From contig NW_025408668.1 of NCBI RefSeq assembly GCF_020360975.1, positions 3,596,001 to 3,660,000 on the forward strand: a stretch of 64,000 nt of DNA, written 5' to 3'. The DNA is from Hirsutella rhossiliensis. Lineage: Eukaryota > Ascomycota > Sordariomycetes > Hypocreales > Ophiocordycipitaceae. Within the stretch, counting starts at the first letter, position 1, and every line of letters starts with the position of its first letter. The position numbers and the translations under genes are program-made. The notes under the pieces are model-generated. The model was not told where the DNA came from. It saw nothing but the letters and a program-made list of their open reading frames with translations, and ran no database searches. Positions 1 through 8,601 of this stretch are shown here, piece after piece.

Positions 1-668
1 CGTTTCTCTAAGAATGAGATCCTGCCTGCGAACCAGCCCTCGCCGATGCTGACGCCAATTGCATTGTCTCCATCTTTGATCAGGGCCGTGACGTCGTACG
101 TATCATACACGTGACGGTAGTTGAACGACTGCCACCCCGGCGAAAGAACTGCATCGCCGACTCTCTTGCCGTTAATCTCGGCCTCATATAAGCCCAACGC
201 CGTGATGTATAGCCGCGCAGACTCGATGTCATGGCCAGCGAGGAACGACTTGCGAAAGTAAATGGGTTTCTTTGGGCCATCGACCTCGGTCTCGCGGTCC
301 GCGGCGACAGGTACGGCACCGGCCCAGTCCTCGATCGTCAAGAGTCCCGCCTCGACAGTAACCCAGTCAGACCAGGGAGTCGGCGACTGGCCATTGTTGC
401 CATATGCCCTGGCGCGGACCTTCGCACGCTCTGTGGCCTTGAGCGGCTCACTGGGCCATGGGACGTACATAGACTGGGAAGAGGCGGTCGAGTAGCACGA
501 TGCCGAGGCATGGGCATGTCCATCGCGGCTGATCTGGATGTCGTAAGAGGATTGTACCCAGTTTCGAGCGTGGCCGCTGAAGCGCCATGAAATGCGAGGC
601 TTGGTCTCCGCAATTCCAAGGGCAACGCGGTGATGCTCAAAGGCCAGTTGAGAGATGGACACGGCCAT
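1..668 (-). CDS. Alpha-L-rhamnosidase, GH78 family, N-terminal part (runs off the window)
   Basis: Secreted or intracellular glycosidase that would remove terminal alpha-L-rhamnose from plant or microbial glycosides. The minus strand reads open from an ATG at 668 to the window edge, about 222 residues without a stop. Residues 1-100 look like the N-terminal Ig-like module of bacterial-type rhamnosidases (THH-type start, PRISWRFSG, YDIQISRDG), followed by the rhamnosidase N domain with KPIYFRKSF and LYEAEINGKRVGDAVLSPG then YDVT and GEGWFAG. These motifs are typical of GH78. No signal peptide is visible at the chosen start. The catalytic (alpha/alpha)6 barrel lies outside the window, so activity cannot be judged. 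Base composition is ordinary, with no RIP signature. The family call is firm, the exact start less so. Confidence 0.85.
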   Translation of the reverse strand, partial: MAVSISQLAFEHHRVALGIAETKPRISWRFSGHARNWVQSSYDIQISRDGHAHASASCYSTASSQSMYVPWPSEPLKATERAKVRARAYGNNGQSPTPWSDWVTVEAGLLTIEDWAGAVPVAADRETEVDGPKKPIYFRKSFLAGHDIESARLYITALGLYEAEINGKRVGDAVLSPGWQSFNYRHVYDTYDVTALIKDGDNAIGVSIGEGWFAGRISFLEK

Positions 669-1559
669 GGTGAAGTCCAGTTTGGCGCAATGTCTCAGAG
701 CTTTTGACTCAGCCGTTTTGCTGGGGTGTGAAGCGAACCTTTATCAAGTTGACGACAGTCACCCCGGTAAGCCCATGCAAGTCGCAACATGGTCGGCGCT
801 CGGCCGCCTTAGGGTCAATGACGGACGTCGATCTCTTCGTCGTGAGATTATGCCGAGCCAACAGGGATCCTGTGGAGGAGCGCCTCGGCTCAAGGCCCGA
901 AGCCGACACGGAGCCATGGTGTAAGGGGCTAGGCCGGAGCGAACTTGGTTGCATCGCCGTGCATGCACTGAGGAGTTTGGGAAAGGCCCGATTACTAGAC
1001 GGGTGCTCCTTACACGGGCTGTATGGACGGCCCCGTCAGCCCACCAATGCATGCACTGTCGCATTCGCTCACATGTTGTCGCACTCCAGAAGCACAAGCA
1101 TATGCAAGGCTTTTGGCACGGCTTTCTGTTGGCGTCGCAGACCGCGTGTTTTTTGCTTGTGCAATCGACACGCGTCTCATCTAAAACGAGGGTCTAAGGC
1201 GTCCATCCCGTCGCCCCTTTCCCTGGCAGACGTTAGTTCGCGACCCTTCGGTCCGCCATGGCAGCGCAGCAGCTGTCTCTGACATCGCTTTTGGGGACTA
1301 GCGGCCACCGCAAATCGCTCTAACAGCAGCTCGACGCTGCCTCCGTTCATGCGAATCCGGGAGAACGACGCTTGCCGAGCTCCCTGCGGTTCGCATCGGC
1401 TGCAAGAAATATATACCAGAAGAGTATATCGCAAACAAGAACCGCAAAGGCCGGCGAAGCTGGATTCAAGCGCTCGGGTTCTTCCTCACAGAAATTAGTC
1501 CTGGTTTACAAGAGCTCGTTATTTGTCGCATCCAACACCACGTCGCCGATCGAGCATCT
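669..1559. other. Intergenic, upstream of the GH78 gene
   Basis: I see no gene supported here. Several overlapping open frames exist on both strands (the longest 704-1282 on plus) but they have no recognisable motif and shadow each other. A TATA-like stretch lies near 1408-1416. The GH78 promoter is presumably in the part nearest 668. Confidence 0.4.
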
Positions 1560-2018
1560 TTGAAGGTATATGGCTTCCTTATGAGTCGGCCGTTCAACTT
1601 ATCAGTGTCTGACTTTATAAGGTCCCATATAATCACACAAATGGACCAGTCGTTGGGCGATGCTGCAAAAGATTCCTCCCGCACTGAAATCCTTCATCCC
1701 TCGAAACGACTCCGCTTGGAGCTTCCTGCTGCAAGATCCAATGTCAATAAAGCTAAGGAGCTGACAGTCGGCTGGATCGTCACTGTCAACCTTCCTTTTA
1801 CGGCTCCGTCGAATCCCTACTTGCGAAGAATCCTTGAGCTACACCATGCGTCATTAGCGAAGGAGGTGCCCTGGAGCCGGCAGTCAGTGCGTGAGACTAT
1901 GCGTAAAGTATTCGAGGTGAAAAAGAGCAATATCCAATCAACTGGAGATGGCAGTGACGAGAATCAGCTTTAGCTTTGACATGTGGACTTCCCCAAATCG
2001 GTACGCTTTCCTCGGCCT
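1560..2018 (+). pseudogene. hAT-family transposase fragment, frameshifted
   Basis: Piece of a hAT DNA-transposon transposase. The first frame (1560-1973) contains VNLPFTAPSNPYLRRILE and WSRQSVRETM, typical of the region before the catalytic core. It shifts frame near 1950 into SFSFDMWTSPNRYAFLGLH, the hAT motif around the first catalytic Asp (xDxWTSPN). Homology stops at about 2018, where the opposite strand starts to read as another protein. No N-terminal BED finger, no C-terminal dimerisation region and no terminal repeats are visible. It is a dead fragment. Confidence 0.7.
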
Positions 2019-2019
2019 C

Positions 2020-2369
2020 CATGAGACGGCCGGCACCGGCATCGCGCTATCATTGTCCTGGTTGAGGATCATGATGGCCTCATCCTCCGTCGGCAAATCC
2101 TCCTTCCACACATGCTCGGACATGAAGGTGCGCATCATCGACCGCTGCTGGGTTTAAATCGACAAGCTGGCCTCCATGTTGAGGTTCCACCAGCTCCCGC
2201 TCAGCGGCGTCACCACGGTAATGCCTAATTCCCACGGGATTCGCTCACCCTCTGGGTAGCACATTGAGTTGAGGCGGTCCAGATCCGTGCGGCCCTGCAC
2301 GCCCCGTGGGTAGGGATACCTTTTTGACATCATAAACCCCAACTTACTAACTGACGTAAAAAACCCCAA
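2020..2369 (-). pseudogene. Unrecognised protein fragment with one in-frame stop
   Basis: Two minus-strand frames (2154-2369 and 1938-2138) are in the same phase and separated by a single TAA at 2154-2156. Read through, they give a protein-like stretch of about 110 residues with segments such as GRTDLDRLNSMCYPEGER, TVVTPLSGSWWNLNMEASL and PTEDEAIMILNQDND. I do not recognise the family. The TAA could be a C-to-T change of CAA, as RIP makes. The reading loses protein character beyond about 2020, where the hAT fragment on the other strand begins, so this looks like a truncated gene piece abutting a transposon fragment. Confidence 0.35.
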
Positions 2370-2382
2370 AAGACTGGTAATT

Positions 2383-2918
2383 TACTGTCGATAGACTGTT
2401 ATTCTGGTACTCATGAGGTAGGGGCAGCACAAGAAAGGATAAGATGCATGATGTGGGAATTGTAGTAATCCATTGTACCATTACCTCAGCAGCGCTCAGG
2501 CCATTTCAAGAGGAGTCTAACCGTTTTTGGAAAAAGTCACGTTACCTGGAGTACTCCGCTATTTACCTCAGCGAGCTCAGACCAAATAGCGGAGGACACA
2601 TAGCTAGCTCCGTGCCCTTTGCCCCCTCTTCCCCCTTTCTAGAACAGACATCAACGATTACACATACCATTGCGATTTGCACGCAGGCCAGTGTAGAGAC
2701 CTACCGACACATGATCTAGCTAGAAAGAAGCGGCCACAGGGCCCTATTTATGCCGTACTCAGAGGGACCCTCAAGTGACTTACATAGGCACCAAACTGGC
2801 ACCATACGTGAGGTCTTTATGGGTTCCCGGTACATGGCCTCATAATGATCCTTCAGGTGGCCCTCCCTTGATCCTTCAGGTGACCTACTAACAGCGGTGC
2901 CTATACTAGCCGACAGTA
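2383..2918 (-). repeat. Dispersed inverted-repeat element R, copy 1 (inverted relative to copy 2)
   Basis: The sequence is the reverse complement of 23220-23494, apart from a 257-bp insertion at 2453-2709. Both ends read inward as TACTGTCG followed by (A/G)(T/C)TAG, so the unit has short terminal inverted repeats and resembles a non-autonomous DNA transposon. It contains a TATA-like ATAAATAGGG stretch on the minus strand. It has no coding capacity. Confidence 0.6.
2453..2709. mobile_element. 257-bp insertion nested in element R, flanked by CATGAT duplications
   Basis: Comparison with the uninterrupted copy at 23.4 kb shows an empty site. Here CATGAT occurs at 2447-2452 and again at 2710-2715, consistent with a 6-bp target duplication. 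The insert has no clear terminal inverted repeats. It holds two versions of a motif of the form TTACCTCAGC-n-GCTCAGRCCA (near 2483 and 2558), and a third occurs near 5785. Confidence 0.5.
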
Positions 2919-2920
2919 TC

Positions 2921-3031
2921 TATTCGTATAAATACCCCCTCAATGTCGCACAGATAGATAGAAAACATGCATCATCGTTTGGACTCAATTGTGCCTGCCC
3001 TTTTCCTTCCGCCCGCGCTCTCAGCTTGCTG
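2921..3031 (+). repeat. Dispersed repeat D, copy 1
   Basis: About 110 bp nearly identical, in the same orientation, to 23580-23693. It begins TCTATTCGTATAAATACCCC and ends in a CT-rich tract. In both places it lies to the right of element R, although R itself is flipped. Confidence 0.65.
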
Positions 3032-3327
3032 AGAGATACAGTATCTTAAGGTCGAAAGACGTTCCTTCCGGAGGTCCGGAGCGAACAGGGCATCGCCGCA
3101 TCGTGTGCAGAAAAGGCCAGCAGAATGCCCCAAGTTACCTTTCCCCGGTGCTTTCCCGGGTAATACGACGTGGAAGCGCGTGCATGGAATTGCTGCCCGT
3201 CGTCTCGGCAGGTGGTCAATCGGTGTGAGGGAACGATCATGTGACTTTCATACTTTATGAAAGGTCCCGCTTTTATTCATGTAAATAGCGAAAGTCAGAG
3301 TCTTCCTTAGGAACCTCTTTCTCTCTT
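3032..3327. other. No feature recognised
   Basis: GC-rich sequence after repeat D. A 79-codon open frame overlaps it but has no recognisable motif. Confidence 0.4.
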
Positions 3328-4090
3328 GTAGACAATCACTTTACCCAAGTCGCACTCGACCTTGTTCGTGCACTTGTACCGTCACAATCGGCCGCTGGGG
3401 AGGATGCCGGAAATGGTGTTGTCTGCGACGACGGAACGAAAAACAAGTCGCGACAGTTTTCTGATGAGAGTGGCGAATCGGCTGCTCACGGAGCGGGCTC
3501 TGTCGCAAGTCGAGGTCGTCGCCCATCTCCTAGGGTACCCAAGCGAGTTCACGAGTGGCAGCGCCTGGGCGTGTGTACCTGAGCGTGTCGGTGCTGTGCT
3601 GGCACGTCTCTAGATTGTGGTTATAACTTCGGTAGGAGAGCGGCACCGCGGTCGCAGACCTATCCGTGTACGAGTCGGTCGCCGTGGAAGAAGCAGGCGA
3701 GAGGATCAGCTTCGCCGAGGCGTACCACCATCGCGGACACGTCCTACGAGGCTTGTGCCTATACGACTATGTTTCGATCGTTGGGCTCTAACGCGTTGGC
3801 AAGGAAGGGTGCTCCGGTGCCTGGGAGAGGTGCCGTTTGAGAGCGGCTGGGTGGCGGGGGAAGAGGGGTCGCGACGCGCGGGGGCTTACTATGCCGTCGC
3901 AGAGCAGCCGTGCAGCATCTTGCCTATTTGTGCCGTGGGAGGCCTTTCTCGGCAAGGGCGAGGCAATATCAGTGACATATGGAGGCGGGCGCGGGAGCAG
4001 TGTCCGCTGAGAAGTTACCTCCTGTTCCCTTACTATGATGGCCGTCGCTGTTGGCCCCGTCTTGCGTTGGAGGAAAAACATCAAGGGTCG
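3328..4090 (+). pseudogene. Helitron helicase-like (RepHel/PIF1-type) fragment with several frameshifts
   Basis: Fragment of the rolling-circle transposon protein found in fungal Helitrons. Successive frames give VDNHFTQVALDLVRAL, then YRHNRPLGRMPEMVLS and RVANRLLTERALSQVEVVAH with LLGYPSEFTSGSAWA, then EEAGERISFAEAYHHRGHVL with RGLCLYDYVSIVGL near 3680-3790, then FVPWEAFLG and GRGNISDIWRRARE near 3930-4010. These blocks lie in the known order of the region upstream of the helicase Walker motifs. At least four frame changes separate them. No Rep HUH motif, helicase core, or 5'-TC/CTRR-3' ends are visible. The decay is by indels, not by RIP. Confidence 0.75.
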
Positions 4091-4096
4091 AAATAG

Positions 4097-4925
4097 AAAT
4101 TCGCAGCAGAAACTCCGACGTGTTCACTCGGCAGCTATCGGTGTCAATTAATCAACAACCAACGGCAGCAGCTAACGTTGAAGACCCTTGAAAGACGAAT
4201 GATAACGCAATTAGCAGCGTGCTCACGGCCTATTAGGCGCTCTTTTCAGTCAACCCACTTCCTGGAATGGGGGCAGGAGTTTAGCGCTTCTCGAAAGATG
4301 ACGAGGTGTGCCTCGCTATGGGTCCGTTAGCCCTTCGTTAAACCGATAAGATTTCGGGTAGGGCGATAGCTTCGCCCACTAAAATGGCTATAGATGTAAC
4401 ACTGCACAACTTCCATGTTATGTGGCTCGTTGGCCGTCCTATGAAGATCTCACGATGCCTCTTCTAAAGCGTTTAGCCGACACCGACACAAAAGCAGAAG
4501 TAGGAGAAACCCCCGAGAATCGGAGAATATCAAGTTATCGGCTTCTTCTCGAGCATGTTGCCAAATCGGGTTGTCTGCTAATCAGCATCGGGTTTCCTTG
4601 ACTGGTGGGCAGGCCCGGGAAGGAAACGAAGTCTTTGACCGACGGGCATGGGAATAGGGAGCACGCACTGTCGTTGGTATAAGGGAATATGCCTGAATCT
4701 AATGCGCATTTGCAGCAGGATTCATAGTAACTTATCTAGGGCCGGACACCCTCTTTCCACAAGCAGTCCTCGATGCGATGAATTCGAGCCAGTCTCGGAC
4801 GAAGGAGAAGGAACTTTACAGCACACTGCTGACAAATTGTGTACAAATTGAACCCGATGGGACGATGTGGCTGTGCGTCAGATCCGGCGCTGCCCTCGAT
4901 CTCGTTCCAGCATTGAACCCTCACC
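4097..4925. other. No feature recognised
   Basis: Mixed-composition sequence with only short overlapping frames on both strands and no recognisable domain or repeat. Confidence 0.4.
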
Positions 4926-5555
4926 TTACTCACAAATGTAATATCCATCAGCTATCGTCACTCCAACACCTCCGGGAAGCTCTATTTCCCCGTCACCAGT
5001 AGTATCCCATAGTGCAGTTTTGTTAGGGAGCCAAAAATGTACACCTTCGCAGAGATACCAAGATAGGTGCCTGCTCTCATCTGCTGGATGAATAACCTTC
5101 CACTGCTTATCTTGACCTGCAAAACGTTTCTTGTTGGTGAGGGCGGAGCAGGCGTCTTTCTGTAGACTTAGATTAGCACCAATAAACCAGCATGTCGTGT
5201 AAGCCATTACCAATTGTTGTCCTGTTACAGTAGCCATTTGAAGAATAACGTGGTTCAGACTGCTCAGTCGTATTTCGGAACTGCACAGATACCGTCTCGA
5301 ATGACCTGGAACTCATCGGCGAATATGTTAGCAAGTGGAGTATCGACGCGGTTAGCAGAGCCTGCCTCAGTTGTTTCTCATGTCCCAACGCCCGCAAAAT
5401 CGGCGCAGGTTCCGCTCCGCATGGAATATGTGGCTCGTCAAGACTGGTTCGTAAATCCACGCTTGATAAAGTATGCTGGATGCAGTTTCCGCGCATTAAT
5501 GCAGGGTGGGGTGAAGAAAGGCGGCTAATGTCGCCAGGCCAGAGAACCAAGTCAT
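4926..5555 (-). pseudogene. Unrecognised secreted-protein-like gene, apparently broken
   Basis: A minus-strand ATG at 5555 gives a short hydrophobic leader (MTWFSGLATLAAFLHPTLH) that runs into a TAA. The following sequence in nearby frames reads AETASSILYQAWIYEPVLT, then GSANRVDTPLANIFADEFQ and VIRDGICAVPKYD. A longer open stretch to 4926 follows, with CWFIGANLSLQKDACSAL and TALWDTTGDGEIELPGGVG. The pieces look like one small cysteine-containing secreted protein interrupted by a stop and two frame changes. Some breaks could be introns, but I found no convincing GT-AG pairs. I do not recognise a family. Confidence 0.3.
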
Positions 5556-6209
5556 AACGAGAAAGATGGCTGGACAGGAGTTGGATGCTCGGTGGCAGTG
5601 TGATCCTGAAGTTTCCAGCGGGGGAAGTGGGGTTGATGAACATGTGATTTTGTTGAGCAATCCGATCGGCGCGATGCGTTAGGCATCGCTTCCTCGGGCT
5701 GAAACTGAGCGTTGGGGCTTGTGGTGTGGCTTGGATTAGAGGAAGCTAAGGTACGTACCGATGACGACACAATATTGTCGCGTTACCTCAGCTAGCTCAG
5801 GCCATTGGCCAATATGATGATATCTCCGGTTATACTCGTCCAAATGTGACGAAGGACGCGGGTGGCAAGACTAGCTGCGCATAGCGACAGTGGCACAGGC
5901 CATAATGAATCCTTTCGGACGGCGTCAATGGTGGCTGAGGCCGATGCAAGCATTAGCCAGTGGATGCCCTGGCGTGTTTGCCTGAGGCATGTACATCACT
6001 GACCGGATGAATTTCGGCCCGATGTCCAGCTACGCCACGCGCTCTTCCGCCAAGCTCCCTTCGCGCTTTTCACACATTCCTACTTCGGGCCCCCAATCCT
6101 CATTCTTGCAGCATCCCCGTGATATCTTACCTTACTGGTGATGTCTGCTGAGCCTGTCGACTGTACCTCAGTGCAGCATCGTTGCGTTTTCTACGTGTTA
6201 CCGGATTAA
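5556..6209. other. Intergenic before the FunK1 relic
   Basis: No gene seen. Contains the third copy of the TTACCTCAGC-n-GCTCAGGCCATT motif near 5785. Confidence 0.4.
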
Positions 6210-8085
6210 ATGGCTACTCTATCGGAACACGATCGCGACATAATCGCGCGTCACCCCCTGCCCTGGGCAGCTCTCTGTGCCCCCTGAGGAAGTCACTTAA
6301 GGATGCAGAGCAGTCCTATGTGTCAATCTCTGGTCCTCATGGTGATGCCACTGATGACTCCGAAGAAGGCTGCAAGAAGGCGATATGGCGACTATTGACT
6401 GCTTTGATGGGGCAAGAGACAGCCCTTAATCTCCATTCGCCTTTCAACAATCGAAACGTAGCATCCGAACTCGCGACTATTTTAGGCCATCTTCGTTAAG
6501 GCCACCACGACTACGGTCACTTCTTTCCACTAGTTAAGCTCGTCACTTAAAAGGCGTCCGACGCCAAGATCTGGAACGCCGTGCTTGATCTTGTCGCCAC
6601 TCTCACCCGAGTAACGCCTCCTGCAAGCGTTCTTGCGACATTCGACAGCACGCCCATTACCCATTCCTCCGCTTCGCAGCAAGGTACCGAACAGACACGA
6701 GAGTTGGTGGAAAGAAAGGTCTTTAAGGAGATTAGATTCTGCATATACCGCGACGCGGAAGGATTCTTTAAGAAATACTTTAAGGGGAAAAACTAGACGC
6801 GCCGTGTCTTAGGCGTCTATAAGGCGACGAAGAATCGGCACGTCGATAGTGCGTAGACCGATCTTTATAACCCGCCTATCTAGGCCGAAGTTCTAGACTA
6901 GTGGTTCCGATTCTAGGACGGCTTCCTCTTAGAGGAACGACGCCGCTACTATTCGACCACGAACCCGAAGGATCTTATCGGTGCCGAAGCTCAGCGATAG
7001 ATCGATCTCTTTATTAAGCGAAAGAATAGGCAGCCGCTAGATGCCGCGCACGACTAGAGGGATGTCGAAGTGATTGGTGAGCTTAAGGCGTCTAATAATA
7101 ATAAAGAAAGCGACGCTTCTCTAGATCGGACGATACGTGCGAGATGTTTTCTCCTACTAGCCGACACGTCGATACGTTTACGCGTTTACAATCTATGGGC
7201 GCGAGATAGAGGTTTAGGTATTCGACCGCTCGGGATATTATAGTCCTAGCGTATTCGATATCTATAAGAAGCCTAAACGGTTTATATAGGTAATTGCCGG
7301 TTACGTAATAATAGATAACGAAGAACTAGGGTTAGATATATTTATAGAGATAGATAGCAATAGTCGCTTAATATACGTTGACTATAACGGGACTTTAGGC
7401 AGGAAGAGGCTGCGGTTAGAGTCGTAGCCTTTCACCCGTTAACGGGCAGTCGTTTGCCGTAGGACGTCTTGCTATCTCACGAAGCCTCCGGGCTCCGAGG
7501 ATTGCAGTTATATCGTTAAGTTCTCGTAGACGTCCGATAGGCGAAAGCCAGAGGCAGACCTTCTTAAATTAGCCTATTAGAGAGGAGTCGAGGGCATTAC
7601 TAAGTTAATCGGCCATCGTCGCATAACTAGCATTAATAAGATGCGATTAGGTCTTAATATTTACGAAGCCTTACTCCTTCTAAGGCCTTCTACGCACTAC
7701 GTCGACTTTTTCGCAGTCATTCTCCCGGTCTCAGCCTCCCAGTGCCCTTTCTCGGTCATTTAGCGAGCTTTATAGCTTAAGCGTCGCTAATAGGCCGTTA
7801 AGAAAGCGTAAGTTAGTTGATATCGGTTAGAACCCGTTTAAGCGATTAAGATCTAATAGTCAAAGGTCGAGCCAAAGATAAAACGAGGTTACGTACGATG
7901 TGGAAGGAGCCTAAGGAACGAGTCTTCTCGCTCCCAACAACGGACCGTATGATAATCGAGTCTTTCGATGTCTAGTGATCTCCCCAGCTAGCCGGGCGAT
8001 CCACAAGTACGAAACGAAATCGGAGCTTCTAGGGGCGCTTCGCGATGCCATCAAGGCACACAGGTCCCTACACTTGGATTTGCAT
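6210..8085 (+). pseudogene. FunK1-type fungal protein kinase, RIP-damaged and truncated before the catalytic loop
   Basis: The reading starts MATLSEHDRDIIARHPLPWA at 6210 and continues through WNAVLDLVATLTRVTPPAS, FDSTPITHSSASQQGTEQT, VFKEIRFCIYRDAEGFFKKY, RRRYYSTTNPKDLIGAEA and KFS(stop)TSDRRKPEADLL. It ends VISPASRAIHKYETKSELLG and LRDAIKAHRSL near 8070. These blocks match the FunK1/Sgk2-like family of fungal kinases. Most internal stops are TAG at conserved Trp positions (TGG to TAG), as RIP produces. The match breaks off just before the family's HRDIS catalytic-loop motif, at the hairpin at 8110-8160. It cannot be functional. Confidence 0.8.
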
Positions 8086-8109
8086 TGGCGGTTCTGGAGT
8101 CCCCAGCGC

Positions 8110-8160
8110 TGTGCATTGGACTGGACTGGATTCGACCTCGAAATCCAGTCCAGTCCAGTC
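8110..8160. repeat. GGACT-type inverted repeat (hairpin) at the end of the kinase relic
   Basis: Tandem GGACT units on the left (TTGGACTGGACTGGATT) face CCAGT units on the right (AATCCAGTCCAGTCCAGTCC) across a loop of about 9 bases. It marks the exact place where FunK1 homology stops, so it may be the scar or end of an insertion or deletion. Confidence 0.55.
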
Positions 8161-8601
8161 CAACAAGATCACTGCCCACTACTCTTCTCTATTTTCAAGT
8201 CTATTACTAACAGGAATCAGTAGAGAGAGGTTTACAACGAAATTTGGCGCGTAGGCCGAAAATTCGACATTTACGACAGAATACTATATCTGTGCAACTC
8301 ACCCAAGGAACAAGGGACAGGTTGTCCAAGATGGTGCAATCTCGATTCGAAGCCGGGTCTCAATCTGAGAGGCATGCTACGCGTCACTCCGGTGAGACAA
8401 ATGGGGGGCTGTACAATACTGTCTTGACCCACGGACCAGCGTCAACAAATTCCTAGGCATTGCTCCGCCCCCTTGTGGTGTCGTTGTAGTCTACGGTTTA
8501 AGAGCATCTCACTTCCTCCGATCAGAAGTTACCGCTCCAATCAGTCCCTCCAATACTGCTTCCAATGTCATTCCCTCATTGTCTGTCGGGCAAGTTGAAC
8601 A
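8161..8601. other. Intergenic, 5' region of the anoctamin gene
   Basis: No separate gene seen. The last 120 bases before the ATG at 8602 are CT-rich (CTTCCTCCG, TCCCTCCAATACTGC, TCATTCCCTCATTG), which is usual for fungal core promoters and leaders. No clear TATA box. Confidence 0.4.

Noticed and set aside
704..1282. 192-codon open frame upstream of GH78
   Set aside because: No motif, overlaps several equally long frames on both strands, and composition is that of GC-rich non-coding DNA.
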